DNA of 64,000 nucleotides, taken from the NCBI GenBank assembly GCA_902595285.1, contig CACJPL010000001.1, forward strand, positions 1 through 64,000, given 5' to 3'. Both the position numbers and the translations under genes were made by a program. How positions within the stretch are numbered: the first letter of the stretch is position 1; each line of letters begins with the position of its first letter. This DNA comes from an uncultured Pelagibacteraceae bacterium. GTDB taxonomy: Bacteria; Pseudomonadota; Alphaproteobacteria; Pelagibacterales; Pelagibacteraceae. The notes under the pieces were generated by a model, which did not search any database, was not told where the DNA came from, and saw nothing but the letters and a program-made list of their open reading frames with translations. Shown in pieces: positions 21,957 to 30,191 of the stretch.

Positions 21957-22041
21957 TGGTAGGGCGAAAAGGACTCGAACCTTCACATGTTGCCATATTG
22001 GTTCCTAAGACCAACGCGTCTACCAATTCCGCCATCGCCCC
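21957..22041 (-). tRNA. tRNA-Leu (TAG)
   Basis: This is an 85-nt class II tRNA on the minus strand with a long variable arm. Acceptor stem GGGGCGA pairs with TCGCCCT (first pair G-U), the anticodon in GGTCTTAGGAACC is TAG, and CCA is encoded. It decodes CUA and related leucine codons. It lies directly upstream of tig on the same strand. Confidence 0.96.
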
Positions 22042-22142
22042 ACAAATTACGAGGTTTTATATATTATTGAAACTATTTGTCCAATGACAATTGTTAAAAA
22101 ATTATCTATTTATCTAATAAAATTTATATTAATTTATAAAAA

Positions 22143-22394
22143 ATGATTATTTCACCTTGTATAAGTATTTGTAAAACTGATCCAACAACAGGCTATTGTT
22201 ATGGTTGCGGAAGAAGTAATGATGAAAAACGACTTTGGAAGCTTGAAGAAACAACTGATGATTGGAAAAAAGAAAATATAATTCAAATTGAAAAAAGGCT
22301 GACTGGTTGGCAACTTGAAAGTTTTAAAGAATCGTACTCTTATAAAATCAAGAATGGCATGTCTCTTTTCAAAAAAAACTTAATCAAAGAGTAA
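22143..22394 (+). CDS. DUF1289 family small cysteine protein
   Basis: This 83-aa protein has the DUF1289 signature SPCISICKTDPTTGYCYGCGRSNDE at its N-terminus, in which four cysteines (6, 10, 19, 22) could bind a metal or Fe-S cluster. The second half, TDDWKKENIIQIEKRLTGWQ, is helical and charged. The biochemical role of the family is not known. It is followed after 8 nt by a 57-aa membrane ORF. Confidence 0.85.
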   Translation: MIISPCISICKTDPTTGYCYGCGRSNDEKRLWKLEETTDDWKKENIIQIEKRLTGWQLESFKESYSYKIKNGMSLFKKNLIKE

Positions 22395-22402
22395 TATAAA
22401 AT

Positions 22403-22576
22403 ATGAGCAAAGTTAAAATTGTAAGTATTATCTACGCTATAGGTATAATTATTGGTGCTTTATTCTTTGATGTTTGGGGAGCAGATACCACCCCTTTTAA
22501 AACATTGTCTGTATTTGCATGGACTGTAATATTTATTATAGCTTTATTTTTTGTAGATAAAAATGAGAGAAAATAA
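22403..22576 (+). CDS. Small two-helix membrane protein (57 aa)
   Basis: This ORF is too short for the ORF track. It starts with ATG 8 nt after the DUF1289 stop and overlaps the next gene by 14 nt. It encodes an N-terminal hydrophobic helix (VKIVSIIYAIGIIIGALFF), a short loop (DVWGADTTP) and a second helix (VFAWTVIFIIALFFV) before a charged end DKNERK. I do not recognise the family. Tight packing and the clean two-helix hairpin support a real gene. Confidence 0.6.
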   Translation: MSKVKIVSIIYAIGIIIGALFFDVWGADTTPFKTLSVFAWTVIFIIALFFVDKNERK

Positions 22577-22985
22577 GTTTTTAATATTTTTTTTATCATT
22601 TTTTTTTATATCCTTAAATTCATATTCTGAAATTATTGTATTAAGTAAATGTGATCATAAAGAAGATAGTTTTTTAAAAAATGAATATATTTTAAATCTT
22701 AATGAATTAATTATGACAAGAAATTATGTTTATACCGAAAAAACATACCAAAAATATAGAATTACAGATTTAAGCGTAAAAAAATCTAATTCATACGTTA
22801 GAAATATTTATGAGGAAAATGGAAAAATACTAACTTTAAAACATGGTTACCCTCAATTCTATACACAAATTTTATTTGAAAAAAATAAACCGAATATATT
22901 TATGAAAGCAGTATTAAATGGTATTGAAAGTTTGTCAAAAATATCTAATTGTAAAAGGGTAGAGAAATTTGATCAAAGAAGTTAA
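22563..22985 (+). CDS. Hypothetical exported protein (140 aa)
   Basis: I do not recognise this protein. It has a likely Sec signal peptide (basic MRENK, then a hydrophobic core FLIFFLSFFFISLNSY, cleavage near SYS-E). The mature protein is about 115 residues with two cysteines (in SKCDH and SNCKR) that could form a disulfide. It is rich in tyrosine, asparagine and lysine. It overlaps the 57-aa membrane ORF by 14 nt, suggesting co-expression, and ends against a convergent small ORF. Confidence 0.65.
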   Translation: MRENKFLIFFLSFFFISLNSYSEIIVLSKCDHKEDSFLKNEYILNLNELIMTRNYVYTEKTYQKYRITDLSVKKSNSYVRNIYEENGKILTLKHGYPQFYTQILFEKNKPNIFMKAVLNGIESLSKISNCKRVEKFDQRS

Positions 22986-23119
22986 TTTTTATTTTTTTTT
23001 TCTTGTTTATTTTTTAAAAGTAATTTCTTTTTAATTTCAAATTTACTATTTGTAATATTTGATCTGTGCTTTGCGTATGCTTGTTTTTGTGCTTGTCTCA
23101 TTGCTCTTTTAGATGACAT
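22982..23119 (-). CDS. Small basic protein (45 aa), unrecognised
   Basis: This ORF is absent from the track. It begins ATG-TCA-TCT (MSSKRAMRQAQKQAYAKH) and ends with a lysine-rich tail. It fills the gap between two annotated genes and overlaps the convergent 140-aa ORF by 4 nt. The sequence is alanine/glutamine/lysine-rich and probably helical. No family is recognised and no convincing Shine-Dalgarno sequence was found, so it is tentative. Confidence 0.4.
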   Translation of the reverse strand: MSSKRAMRQAQKQAYAKHRSNITNSKFEIKKKLLLKNKQEKKNKN

Positions 23120-23130
23120 AATAATTTAGT

Positions 23131-23688
23131 TTAATATTCAATTTCTACAGTATCAATAACTTTTAAACTTTTATCCGATACAACAATCTCTCCTGATGAT
23201 GGTGCATAATTTAAAATCTCAGAAATCACTACATAATGTGTAACAAAAACTAAATTTTTATCTTTATCCCAAGTACTAATAAAATTATCAAAATCAATAA
23301 TTTGCTTTTTTCTATTATTAGCAAATTTTGCACTAAAAAAAGAATTTAGAAAATTTTTAGTTTCGTATTTTTTAAAAGCAATAGATGCTGTTTCTTTACA
23401 TCGACACCATTCACTAGAGTAAACTTTTTCAATTAATATTTTATTTTCCTCAAAAAAATCACCAATTTTTTGTGATTGAACTCTACCACTATCACTTAAA
23501 TTTCTTTGAGTTTTACAATCTTTAATATTAAAATTATCTGGATCACCACCACCAGGAGCATAAGCATGTCTTATGAAAATTAATTTTCCACCCTTTTGCA
23601 ATTCACTTATTAAAGTTTTTTTTGAATCTGCTTTAACTGCGGGATTAATGCATATAAATATTATGACTAAATAATTTAAAATTTTCAT
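23131..23688 (-). CDS. Histidine phosphatase family protein, exported
   Basis: This 185-aa protein has a signal peptide (MKILNYLVIIFICINPAVKA) and the phosphohistidine motif FIRHAYAPGGGDP (about 37-49; RHG reads RHA). The second-half histidine lies in LVFVTHYVVISEI (about 146-158). It also has RNLSDSGRVQSQKIGDFF and YSSEWCRCKETASIAF, typical of periplasmic branch members. It is likely a phosphatase of unknown substrate acting in the periplasm. Its start codon lies 2 nt from the divergent glycosylase start. Confidence 0.8.
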   Translation of the reverse strand: MKILNYLVIIFICINPAVKADSKKTLISELQKGGKLIFIRHAYAPGGGDPDNFNIKDCKTQRNLSDSGRVQSQKIGDFFEENKILIEKVYSSEWCRCKETASIAFKKYETKNFLNSFFSAKFANNRKKQIIDFDNFISTWDKDKNLVFVTHYVVISEILNYAPSSGEIVVSDKSLKVIDTVEIEY

Positions 23689-23690
23689 TT

Positions 23691-24371
23691 ATGAATATTA
23701 AAATAGATAGTTTAAATAAAACAATTCTTAAATGTAAAAAATGTCCAAGGCTTGTTAATTTTGTAAAAAAAATTTCAACAGAAAAAAGGAAACAAAATAT
23801 TAATGAAACTTACTGGGGAAAACCAGTTACAGGTTTTGGTAAAATTGATGCAAAAATCTTAATAATTGGATTGGCTCCAGCAGCACATGGGGGCACACGA
23901 ACAGGAAGAGCTTTCACAGGTGATAAATCTGGAGACTTTTTATTTAAATGTTTGTTTAAAGCTAAAATTTCAAACCAACCAAATTCAGAAAATCTAAATG
24001 ATGGTCTTAAATTAGAATCAACATATATAACTAATATTTTAAAATGTGTTCCTCCAGGTGACAAACCTAAAATAGAAGAGCTTAATAATTGTTCAAAATT
24101 CTTTGATAGCGAAATTTATAATTTAAAAAAATTAAAAACTATTATTGCATTAGGAAAAGTGGCATTTGATAATTGTGTGAAATTTTATAAAAAAAAATAC
24201 AATTTAAAAGAAAAGATAAAATTTATTCACGGAAAATCATATTTACTACCAGGAAATATAAAACTAATTGCCTGTTATCACCCTAGCCCTAGAAATGTAA
24301 ATACAAATCTAATATCTGAAAGAATGATTGTAGATTTATTTAAAAAAGTTAGAAAAATATCTATAAACTAG
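23691..24371 (+). CDS. Uracil-DNA glycosylase, family 5 (UDGb)-like
   Basis: This 226-aa repair enzyme would excise uracil or deaminated purines from DNA. Fe-S cluster cysteines are visible at KCKKCPRLV (about 16-22) and near ITNILKCVPPGDKP. The active-site motif GLAPAAHGGTRTGRAFTGD (about 63-81) and the second motif HPSPRNVNTNLIS (about 200-212) match the UDGb (family 5) group rather than UngA or family 4. The start ATG is firm because the Fe-S cysteine lies only 15 residues in. Confidence 0.88.
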   Translation: MNIKIDSLNKTILKCKKCPRLVNFVKKISTEKRKQNINETYWGKPVTGFGKIDAKILIIGLAPAAHGGTRTGRAFTGDKSGDFLFKCLFKAKISNQPNSENLNDGLKLESTYITNILKCVPPGDKPKIEELNNCSKFFDSEIYNLKKLKTIIALGKVAFDNCVKFYKKKYNLKEKIKFIHGKSYLLPGNIKLIACYHPSPRNVNTNLISERMIVDLFKKVRKISIN

Positions 24372-24774
24372 AAGTATAGGGTTTAAAGTCTGATAAAATT
24401 TTATCTGGTATTTTAACTGGCTTAAATTTTTGATTTATAAATACTAAATGAATTTTGGCTTCTACAATCAATTGCTCATCTTTAAATATTGATTGATTCA
24501 TTAAAAAAGAAGTTTTTGTTGTAGAAACTATAAAAGATTTGATTTGTAAATCATCTTCCAAATATGCAGATTTTTTGTATTCAATATTGCACGATTTAAC
24601 AATTATAAGAGCATCAAAAATATTTTTTATTTTTGTATTGCTTAATCCAATAGTTGATAGTGCTTCAGTTCTGGCTCTTTCTAAATATTTTAAATAATTA
24701 GCATAATACACCACTCCGCCAGCATCTGTATCCTCATAATATACTTTAACATTATGAGTAAAGCTTTTTTGCAT
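24361..24774 (-). CDS. ybgC: YbgC-type acyl-CoA thioesterase
   Basis: This 137-aa hot-dog-fold thioesterase carries the 4HBT motif YYEDTDAGGVVYYANYLKYLERARTEAL (about 12-39), with the catalytic aspartate in DTDAGG. It would hydrolyse short acyl-CoA or acyl-ACP thioesters. In many Proteobacteria ybgC heads the tol-pal operon; here no tol genes are adjacent. It converges with the glycosylase gene, overlapping by 11 nt. Confidence 0.85.
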   Translation of the reverse strand: MQKSFTHNVKVYYEDTDAGGVVYYANYLKYLERARTEALSTIGLSNTKIKNIFDALIIVKSCNIEYKKSAYLEDDLQIKSFIVSTTKTSFLMNQSIFKDEQLIVEAKIHLVFINQKFKPVKIPDKILSDFKPYTSSL

Positions 24775-24821
24775 AAATTAATAATATCAAAAAAAAAATA
24801 GAAATATAACCTATATATTAA

Positions 24822-25472
24822 TTAATCTGCTGAAAAATAAATATTCTGAAAATAAGAAATTGATTTCATTTTAGAATTATCAGTATCAGCCATTATAGCT
24901 AGGCCATCTAATTCATTCACATCTAAATCGTGAAATTTTTTAAAATCATGTTTAACATTAGCTTTTACTGTTACCCATTCATTCAAATTATCTTTTGTAG
25001 TTGCTAACACATTATCTATTGATTTTTTTGTATAAGGACTTGGCCAACTCTTGCCAACTAAACTATTGCTTGAGAAAACATAATTAATTGCTCTATTTGA
25101 GAGTGGTGTTGCTCCAGTTTTTTTCACTGCAAAAACTCTAGCTGCAAAATCATGACCTTTTTTAGAATTCTCATTAATGCCTTGTAAATCTTTTTCTATT
25201 TTCCATGTTATATTTATAAACGGGGTCTTGTTTAGGTCAATTTTAACCTCTTTTCCTAAGCCGGAAGCAGCGTTATCAGCAACTGCTTTTAAAAAATTAC
25301 CATTCTCATTTGATCCAACAGTATAAACTGTTTTGTTATCTGCTCCTCTAACCTTGCGAACATTGAGTTCTGAAAGCTCTTGCTCTGTAAATTTAAAAAT
25401 ATTCATATTTTCAGCGAATACAGAGTTAAGAAAAATTAATGATGCAATAAAAATATAAAATAATTTAAACAT
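24822..25472 (-). CDS. DUF3047 family exported protein
   Basis: This is a 216-aa protein with a signal peptide (MFKLFYIFIASLIFLNSVFA). The mature part matches the DUF3047 pattern: FINITWKIEKDL, DFAARVFAV, NYVFSSNSLVGKSWPSPY and LDGLAIMADTDNSK. These proteins have a predicted beta-sandwich, carbohydrate-binding-like fold but no established function. It stands alone, with a short gap on each side. Confidence 0.75.
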   Translation of the reverse strand: MFKLFYIFIASLIFLNSVFAENMNIFKFTEQELSELNVRKVRGADNKTVYTVGSNENGNFLKAVADNAASGLGKEVKIDLNKTPFINITWKIEKDLQGINENSKKGHDFAARVFAVKKTGATPLSNRAINYVFSSNSLVGKSWPSPYTKKSIDNVLATTKDNLNEWVTVKANVKHDFKKFHDLDVNELDGLAIMADTDNSKMKSISYFQNIYFSAD

Positions 25473-25561
25473 GATCTTCTTATAGATAAATTATTTATAA
25501 ATTCAATATTCAGTCACAATTTAAACATTCTAAATTCAAGATTGATTGCTAATTAAAATAT

Positions 25562-25687
25562 ATGAAAATAATATCTGTATTCTTGCTCCTAATTTATTGG
25601 TCAGTTATGATTTTAGTACCTTTATCATCAAATGACATAAAACTAAGTAGATTAAAAATTACCAAAAATAACAAATTTAATAATTAA
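25562..25687 (+). CDS. Small exported or membrane-anchored peptide (41 aa)
   Basis: This ORF is below the track cutoff. It encodes a single hydrophobic segment (IISVFLLLIYWSVMILVPLSS) followed by a short polar tail ending NNKFNN. It occupies the gap between two minus-strand genes and ends 1 nt before the convergent alcohol dehydrogenase stop. It may be chance; no family is recognised. Confidence 0.3.
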   Translation: MKIISVFLLLIYWSVMILVPLSSNDIKLSRLKITKNNKFNN

Positions 25688-25688
25688 T

Positions 25689-26693
25689 CTAAGGAATTAA
25701 TACAATTTTAGGTGATGAGCATGTTCCGTCATGTATTTGCTTGAAAGCACTTCCACCATTTTTAAGCTGTCTATATTCAATCCAGTCTAAATTTCCTATA
25801 TCTTTATTTACTAAAATCTTAATAGTGTCACTAAAATCTTGGTTGGTGTAACAATAGGTTCCTATAAACGTAACCTCTTGCAAAGTTGCCTTCCTAAAAT
25901 TAAACTCTCCTGCTGGCTGAGTTAGACCAATGTGAATTATAGATCCACCGGGTTTTACTACAGAAATTGCCTGTTGTCTTGACACTTCCAAGCCAACAGT
26001 GTCAAATACTATATCAAAACTATCACTTTTAACTTCTTTATCTGTTGGGCCAACAAACTTTGCATCAAAATATTTTGAACACTCATTCAATCGTAATTTA
26101 TTAGGATCTGACATAACTATATTATTATTTTTTTTAATTTTATGTAAAATCAGTGAACACAATAATCCAATAGCACCTGCTCCTTGTACTAGAATTCTAC
26201 AATCTTTAATATCTTTCTTTAGTGAGTTTTCTCCAATTAATACTGCGTGGTAAGCAACAGCTGTCGGTTCTGCGACTGCAGCTTCTGTTACATCTAATTT
26301 TTTTGGAATTTCATAGATATTTGTATTTGGAACTGTGATTAATTCTGCAAATGCACCCTGTCTTTCGTAAGGTCTATTCATTCCCAACAAAACTCTATTT
26401 GGGCATAAATGTTCTCTTTTGTTATTGCAAAACTCGCATTTACCACATGTAATCAAAGGATTTAATACTGCAATTTTATCTTTTAACTTTCCATTTGTGA
26501 TTCTTCCGCTCACTTCATGACCAAGTATTAAAGGCGGCACCCTTCTTTCATCTTTACCGTGATAAGCGTGCATATCAGAACCACAAATACCTGATGCTTG
26601 AACCTCTAGGATACTTTCTCCCTCTTTTTCTACAGGATCCTTTTCATCTCTATAAGTTAGCTCTTCCACACCAGTATAAACTAAAGCTTTCAT
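25689..26693 (-). CDS. Zinc-dependent alcohol/polyol dehydrogenase (MDR family)
   Basis: This 334-aa medium-chain dehydrogenase oxidises or reduces an unknown alcohol with NAD(P). Catalytic zinc ligands are in GICGSDMHAY (Cys about 37) and GHEVSG; the structural zinc site CGKCEFCNNKREHLC is complete. The Rossmann motif is GAGAIGLL near residue 172. It resembles sorbitol/threonine dehydrogenase relatives. It lies 1 nt after the NCS1 permease gene on the same strand, so its substrate may be what that permease or the upstream TRAP system imports. Confidence 0.85.
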   Translation of the reverse strand: MKALVYTGVEELTYRDEKDPVEKEGESILEVQASGICGSDMHAYHGKDERRVPPLILGHEVSGRITNGKLKDKIAVLNPLITCGKCEFCNNKREHLCPNRVLLGMNRPYERQGAFAELITVPNTNIYEIPKKLDVTEAAVAEPTAVAYHAVLIGENSLKKDIKDCRILVQGAGAIGLLCSLILHKIKKNNNIVMSDPNKLRLNECSKYFDAKFVGPTDKEVKSDSFDIVFDTVGLEVSRQQAISVVKPGGSIIHIGLTQPAGEFNFRKATLQEVTFIGTYCYTNQDFSDTIKILVNKDIGNLDWIEYRQLKNGGSAFKQIHDGTCSSPKIVLIP

Positions 26694-26694
26694 A

Positions 26695-28152
26695 TTATTT
26701 TTTTGCTAACAAGTAATAAGTTATCCATGCAATAAATGCACCTATTATCCAAGCATAAGATTGTAAAAACATTAAATTAGTATTCCAAATTGTAGACGCT
26801 GAAAAAATAAATCCTAATATTAAAGAATACACACCTTTTATATGCCAACCACCCGAATAATAATAAGTACTCTCTTTATCTATAGAATATAAATCTTTAT
26901 TACTTAATTCTTGATTTTTAATTAGATAATAATCAGCCACCATCACCCCAAATAAAGGGCCAAAAAAAGCACCAAAGGTATCCACAAAGGACAAAATTCC
27001 GATTTGACTTAATACTGTTAACCAAAATATTGCGATCAATAGACCAAAGAATGAAATTAAATAACCGGCGCTTTTTATGCTTAGTTTAGAAGGTGCAAAA
27101 TTTATTAGAGAGTATTGGGATGGTATGAAATTAGCGACTAAATTTGTAGAAGCTGAAGCAACTATTATGAAAAATAAAACAATAATTGTTATATGTATAT
27201 TGTCAAACTTTCCAATGATATCTGTTGGATTAGTAAAAATTCTATTCATATCTGAAAACTTTTGATTAAGAAAAACATCAGATCCTGTCACAATAAAAAC
27301 AGATAAAAAAGAAAAAATAATTAAATTTAAAATTAAACTTAAATTTCCTTTTTTTAATTCCTTCTCATTTTTTACATATCTTGAAAAATCACCAAAGCTA
27401 ATTATCAAAATCGAAAAGTAGGCAAATATTGTTCCTGCGACTGTTAATAAAGGTGCTAAATTATTGATATTTAAAAAACTATTTAGATTAAAAATACTTG
27501 AGAATGCCTCAGTTGTTATTTTAACATCACTCAATAAAACAACAAAGAAAAAGATGAGCATACCAACGTAAACTATGATAGCTGAAAAATTAATTATTTT
27601 TTTATTATATTGAATACCAACGGTAAATAACAAAGTCTGAAGAATAATTGAAATACATATAGCAGACCAATCAATAATATTTAGACCATAATAAAAAATC
27701 ATAAAAAGTTCTTGCTCCAGTAATGAATTATCAATTGAGAAAATTGCTATCCTAACCAAGTAAACTAATATTTTAGATAAAAAATATGTTTGAATACCAA
27801 ATAAAAAAATTCCGACTAAACTTCTTATTAATCCAAATAATTTAGCGCCATTAATTCCTAAAGATGATCTTAACAATACTGCAAATGGTAAACCAAATTT
27901 TTGAGAAGGTTTCCCAATTGCATTTGAGAATAAATAAACAAAAAAGGATCCCAATATAATTCCAAAAAATACGACAAACACATTTAAGCTATACATTAAG
28001 TACAATGAAGATATTAATGAGAAACCAATTACACTTTGCACATTGGCACCCCAGAAACAGAAAAGATCTTTCCAACCCCAAGTTTTGTAATTTGGATTGA
28101 CTGTTACCAGGTCCCAATTTGATAAAGAATATTTTACTTTTGGCTGATTCAC
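26695..28152 (-). CDS. NCS1 family (nucleobase/hydantoin/allantoin-type) permease
   Basis: This 485-aa integral membrane protein has about 12 helices. The N-terminal NPNYKTWGWKDLFCFWGANVQ is the NCS1 signature, and later RSSLGINGAKLF and FFGPLFGVMVADYYLIKNQ also fit. Such carriers import nucleobases, hydantoins, allantoin or thiamine with a cation; the substrate cannot be read from the sequence. The start is GTG at 28152. It is 25 nt after dctM and 1 nt before the dehydrogenase, suggesting one transcript. Confidence 0.88.
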   Translation of the reverse strand: MNQPKVKYSLSNWDLVTVNPNYKTWGWKDLFCFWGANVQSVIGFSLISSLYLMYSLNVFVVFFGIILGSFFVYLFSNAIGKPSQKFGLPFAVLLRSSLGINGAKLFGLIRSLVGIFLFGIQTYFLSKILVYLVRIAIFSIDNSLLEQELFMIFYYGLNIIDWSAICISIILQTLLFTVGIQYNKKIINFSAIIVYVGMLIFFFVVLLSDVKITTEAFSSIFNLNSFLNINNLAPLLTVAGTIFAYFSILIISFGDFSRYVKNEKELKKGNLSLILNLIIFSFLSVFIVTGSDVFLNQKFSDMNRIFTNPTDIIGKFDNIHITIIVLFFIIVASASTNLVANFIPSQYSLINFAPSKLSIKSAGYLISFFGLLIAIFWLTVLSQIGILSFVDTFGAFFGPLFGVMVADYYLIKNQELSNKDLYSIDKESTYYYSGGWHIKGVYSLILGFIFSASTIWNTNLMFLQSYAWIIGAFIAWITYYLLAKK

Positions 28153-28177
28153 TAAATTTATTTTAAACTAATAAATT

Positions 28178-29512
28178 CTACTGTCCATATAAGAGAGTTG
28201 GCAACCATAAGGCAATTTTAGGAAATATGATAATTAAAACTAACCCTATAATTTGCAGAACCATAAATTGCATCATTCCATAATAAATATCTTTTAAATC
28301 CCATTCTGGAACTACGCCCTTTAAAAAATATGCTGAGAGTGCTACAGGTGGGGATAGCCAGGCGGTTTGGAGATTAACAGCTACTAGTATTGCAAACCAA
28401 GTTAAATTAAATCCTAACGCTTCTACTAATGGCAAAATTATTGGAACAATAATCATAACTATCGGTACCCATTCTAATGGCCAACCCAACAAAAATATCA
28501 TGACCATAATCATTCCTAAGATCAGATATTTATTCATTTCTAAACCTAATAAAAATTCTGTTAATAAAGTTGGTGTTCCCAATCTGGCAAATACTGCTCC
28601 AAAAAAATTTGAGGCTGCAACTAAAACCATAATCAAAGCTGTAATTTCTAAAGTTTTAACTAAAGCTTCTTGAAGTTTAGATAAGGTTAATTTTTTATAT
28701 GCTAATGAAAGTAGCAGTGCACCCATTGCACCACAACCAGCAGCCTCTGTAGGTGTAGCAAAACCAAATAAAATACTTCCTAATGCTGCAAAAACTAATG
28801 CTGCAGGTGGAACTAAACCTAAAAAAAACTCAATCCAAACTTCTTTCATACTAGCAGCTCGCATCTCTTCTGGAAGAACAGGCCCTAGTTTTGGGTTTAT
28901 CATACATCTGATTGTGGTGTAGCCTGCATATAAACTTGCAAGAAGAATTCCTGGAATAATTGCAGCTGCAAATAAATCTATAACTGGAATTTCCATTATT
29001 GGCCCCATAACTACAAGCATGATACTGGGTGGAATTAAAATTCCCAAAGTTCCACCAGCTGTAATTGTACCTGCAGCAAGTTTTACATCGTAATTTGATC
29101 TGTTCATTGATTTTGCAGCCATAATTCCCAGGATAGTAACTGAGGCACCAACTATTCCAGTTGCAGCTGCAAAAATAACTGAAACAAATAATACTGCGTA
29201 GTATAATGAGCCCTTAACTCTAGCTAACATCATCTGGAAGGCTGAAAATAACCTTTCCATTAAACCTGCTTGTTCCATCATTATTCCCATAAACACAAAC
29301 AGCGGAACGGCGGCGAGAGTTTGTTCGGTCATAACCATCGAAAATTGGAGCGTCATTAAATAAAAAACTAATTTTCCAAATCCTAAATAACCAAATACAA
29401 AACCTAAAAAAATCAAAGTGAAAGAAATTGGAAATCCAACAAAAATCGCAAAAAGCATTACTCCAACTAAAATAAAACCTAAAATAGCTGGATCAATTAA
29501 TTCTGCTATCAT
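28178..29512 (-). CDS. dctM: TRAP transporter large permease DctM
   Basis: This is the 12-helix subunit of a tripartite ATP-independent transporter that drives substrate uptake with a sodium or proton gradient. It is 444 aa with typical DctM segments: GFPISFTLIFLGFVFGYLG, AAATGIVGASVTILGIMAAKSM, and GGTLGILIPPSIMLVV (about 153-168). It overlaps dctQ by 4 nt. Confidence 0.95.
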   Translation of the reverse strand: MIAELIDPAILGFILVGVMLFAIFVGFPISFTLIFLGFVFGYLGFGKLVFYLMTLQFSMVMTEQTLAAVPLFVFMGIMMEQAGLMERLFSAFQMMLARVKGSLYYAVLFVSVIFAAATGIVGASVTILGIMAAKSMNRSNYDVKLAAGTITAGGTLGILIPPSIMLVVMGPIMEIPVIDLFAAAIIPGILLASLYAGYTTIRCMINPKLGPVLPEEMRAASMKEVWIEFFLGLVPPAALVFAALGSILFGFATPTEAAGCGAMGALLLSLAYKKLTLSKLQEALVKTLEITALIMVLVAASNFFGAVFARLGTPTLLTEFLLGLEMNKYLILGMIMVMIFLLGWPLEWVPIVMIIVPIILPLVEALGFNLTWFAILVAVNLQTAWLSPPVALSAYFLKGVVPEWDLKDIYYGMMQFMVLQIIGLVLIIIFPKIALWLPTLLYGQ

Positions 29513-30123
29513 TTATTCTCTCCTGGCCATTCACCCTTTTTAGCTGCCCAGTAACTCTTAAGTAATTCTGAAAATCCTTGGATAAGTAAAAATATAATTC
29601 CAATTAATAAACATGTTTTGATTGGCCACATATATGGCATCCAGGTAGTATCCATTCCTCTTTCACCTCTTTGGATAGATTCTACAACAAATCCAAAAGT
29701 CATATAAAAAAATACTATTAGACCCGGGAAATAAAATAAAAGATACAGCCAAAAGTCGATTAATCCTTGGTTTTTAATTTTAAAATTTCTGTATAAAAAA
29801 TCTGCTCTAATATGAACTCCTTTTGAAAGTGCATAACCTGCACCCAGCATAAAAAGAGCTCCATATAAAAATCTGCTAATATCATAAGCCCATATTGTCG
29901 GTGCTAAAAATAATTTTCTAGCAAGTACCTCATAGGTCATAGCAAAAATAAGTGGCATTAGTATCCAACAGACTACACTGCCAACTCGCTTGCTAAATTT
30001 GTCTATATTGATTATAGACTTTGCCATCCAAGATGGCATATCTTCTGGCATTTTTCCCGAACCACCTCGTCTTTCGGCAATCATTTCATCTGAAATATCT
30101 AATTTACTTGGTTCTTCAGCCAT
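29509..30123 (-). CDS. dctQ: TRAP transporter small permease DctQ
   Basis: This is the four-helix small membrane subunit of the TRAP transporter, 204 aa. A soluble N-terminal extension of about 45 residues (EPSKLDISDEMIAERRGGS...) precedes the helices. The family motif YALSKGVHIRADFLYRNF (about 102-119) is present. It follows dctP after a 68-nt spacer holding an intrinsic terminator and overlaps dctM by 4 nt. Confidence 0.93.
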   Translation of the reverse strand: MAEEPSKLDISDEMIAERRGGSGKMPEDMPSWMAKSIINIDKFSKRVGSVVCWILMPLIFAMTYEVLARKLFLAPTIWAYDISRFLYGALFMLGAGYALSKGVHIRADFLYRNFKIKNQGLIDFWLYLLFYFPGLIVFFYMTFGFVVESIQRGERGMDTTWMPYMWPIKTCLLIGIIFLLIQGFSELLKSYWAAKKGEWPGENK

Positions 30124-30135
30124 AAAATTTTTATT

Positions 30136-30172
30136 AAAAAAAAATTAGAGCGGACTAATAAGTCCGCTCTAA
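30136..30172 (-). terminator. Intrinsic terminator between dctP and dctQ
   Basis: On the minus strand a 12-bp perfect stem (TTAGAGCGGACT pairing with AGTCCGCTCTAA) with a 4-nt loop is followed by nine U residues. It lies just after the dctP stop and before dctQ. It probably stops most transcripts after dctP, so the binding protein is made in excess over the membrane subunits. Confidence 0.9.
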
Positions 30173-30191
30173 TGTTCTAATTATTTAATGA

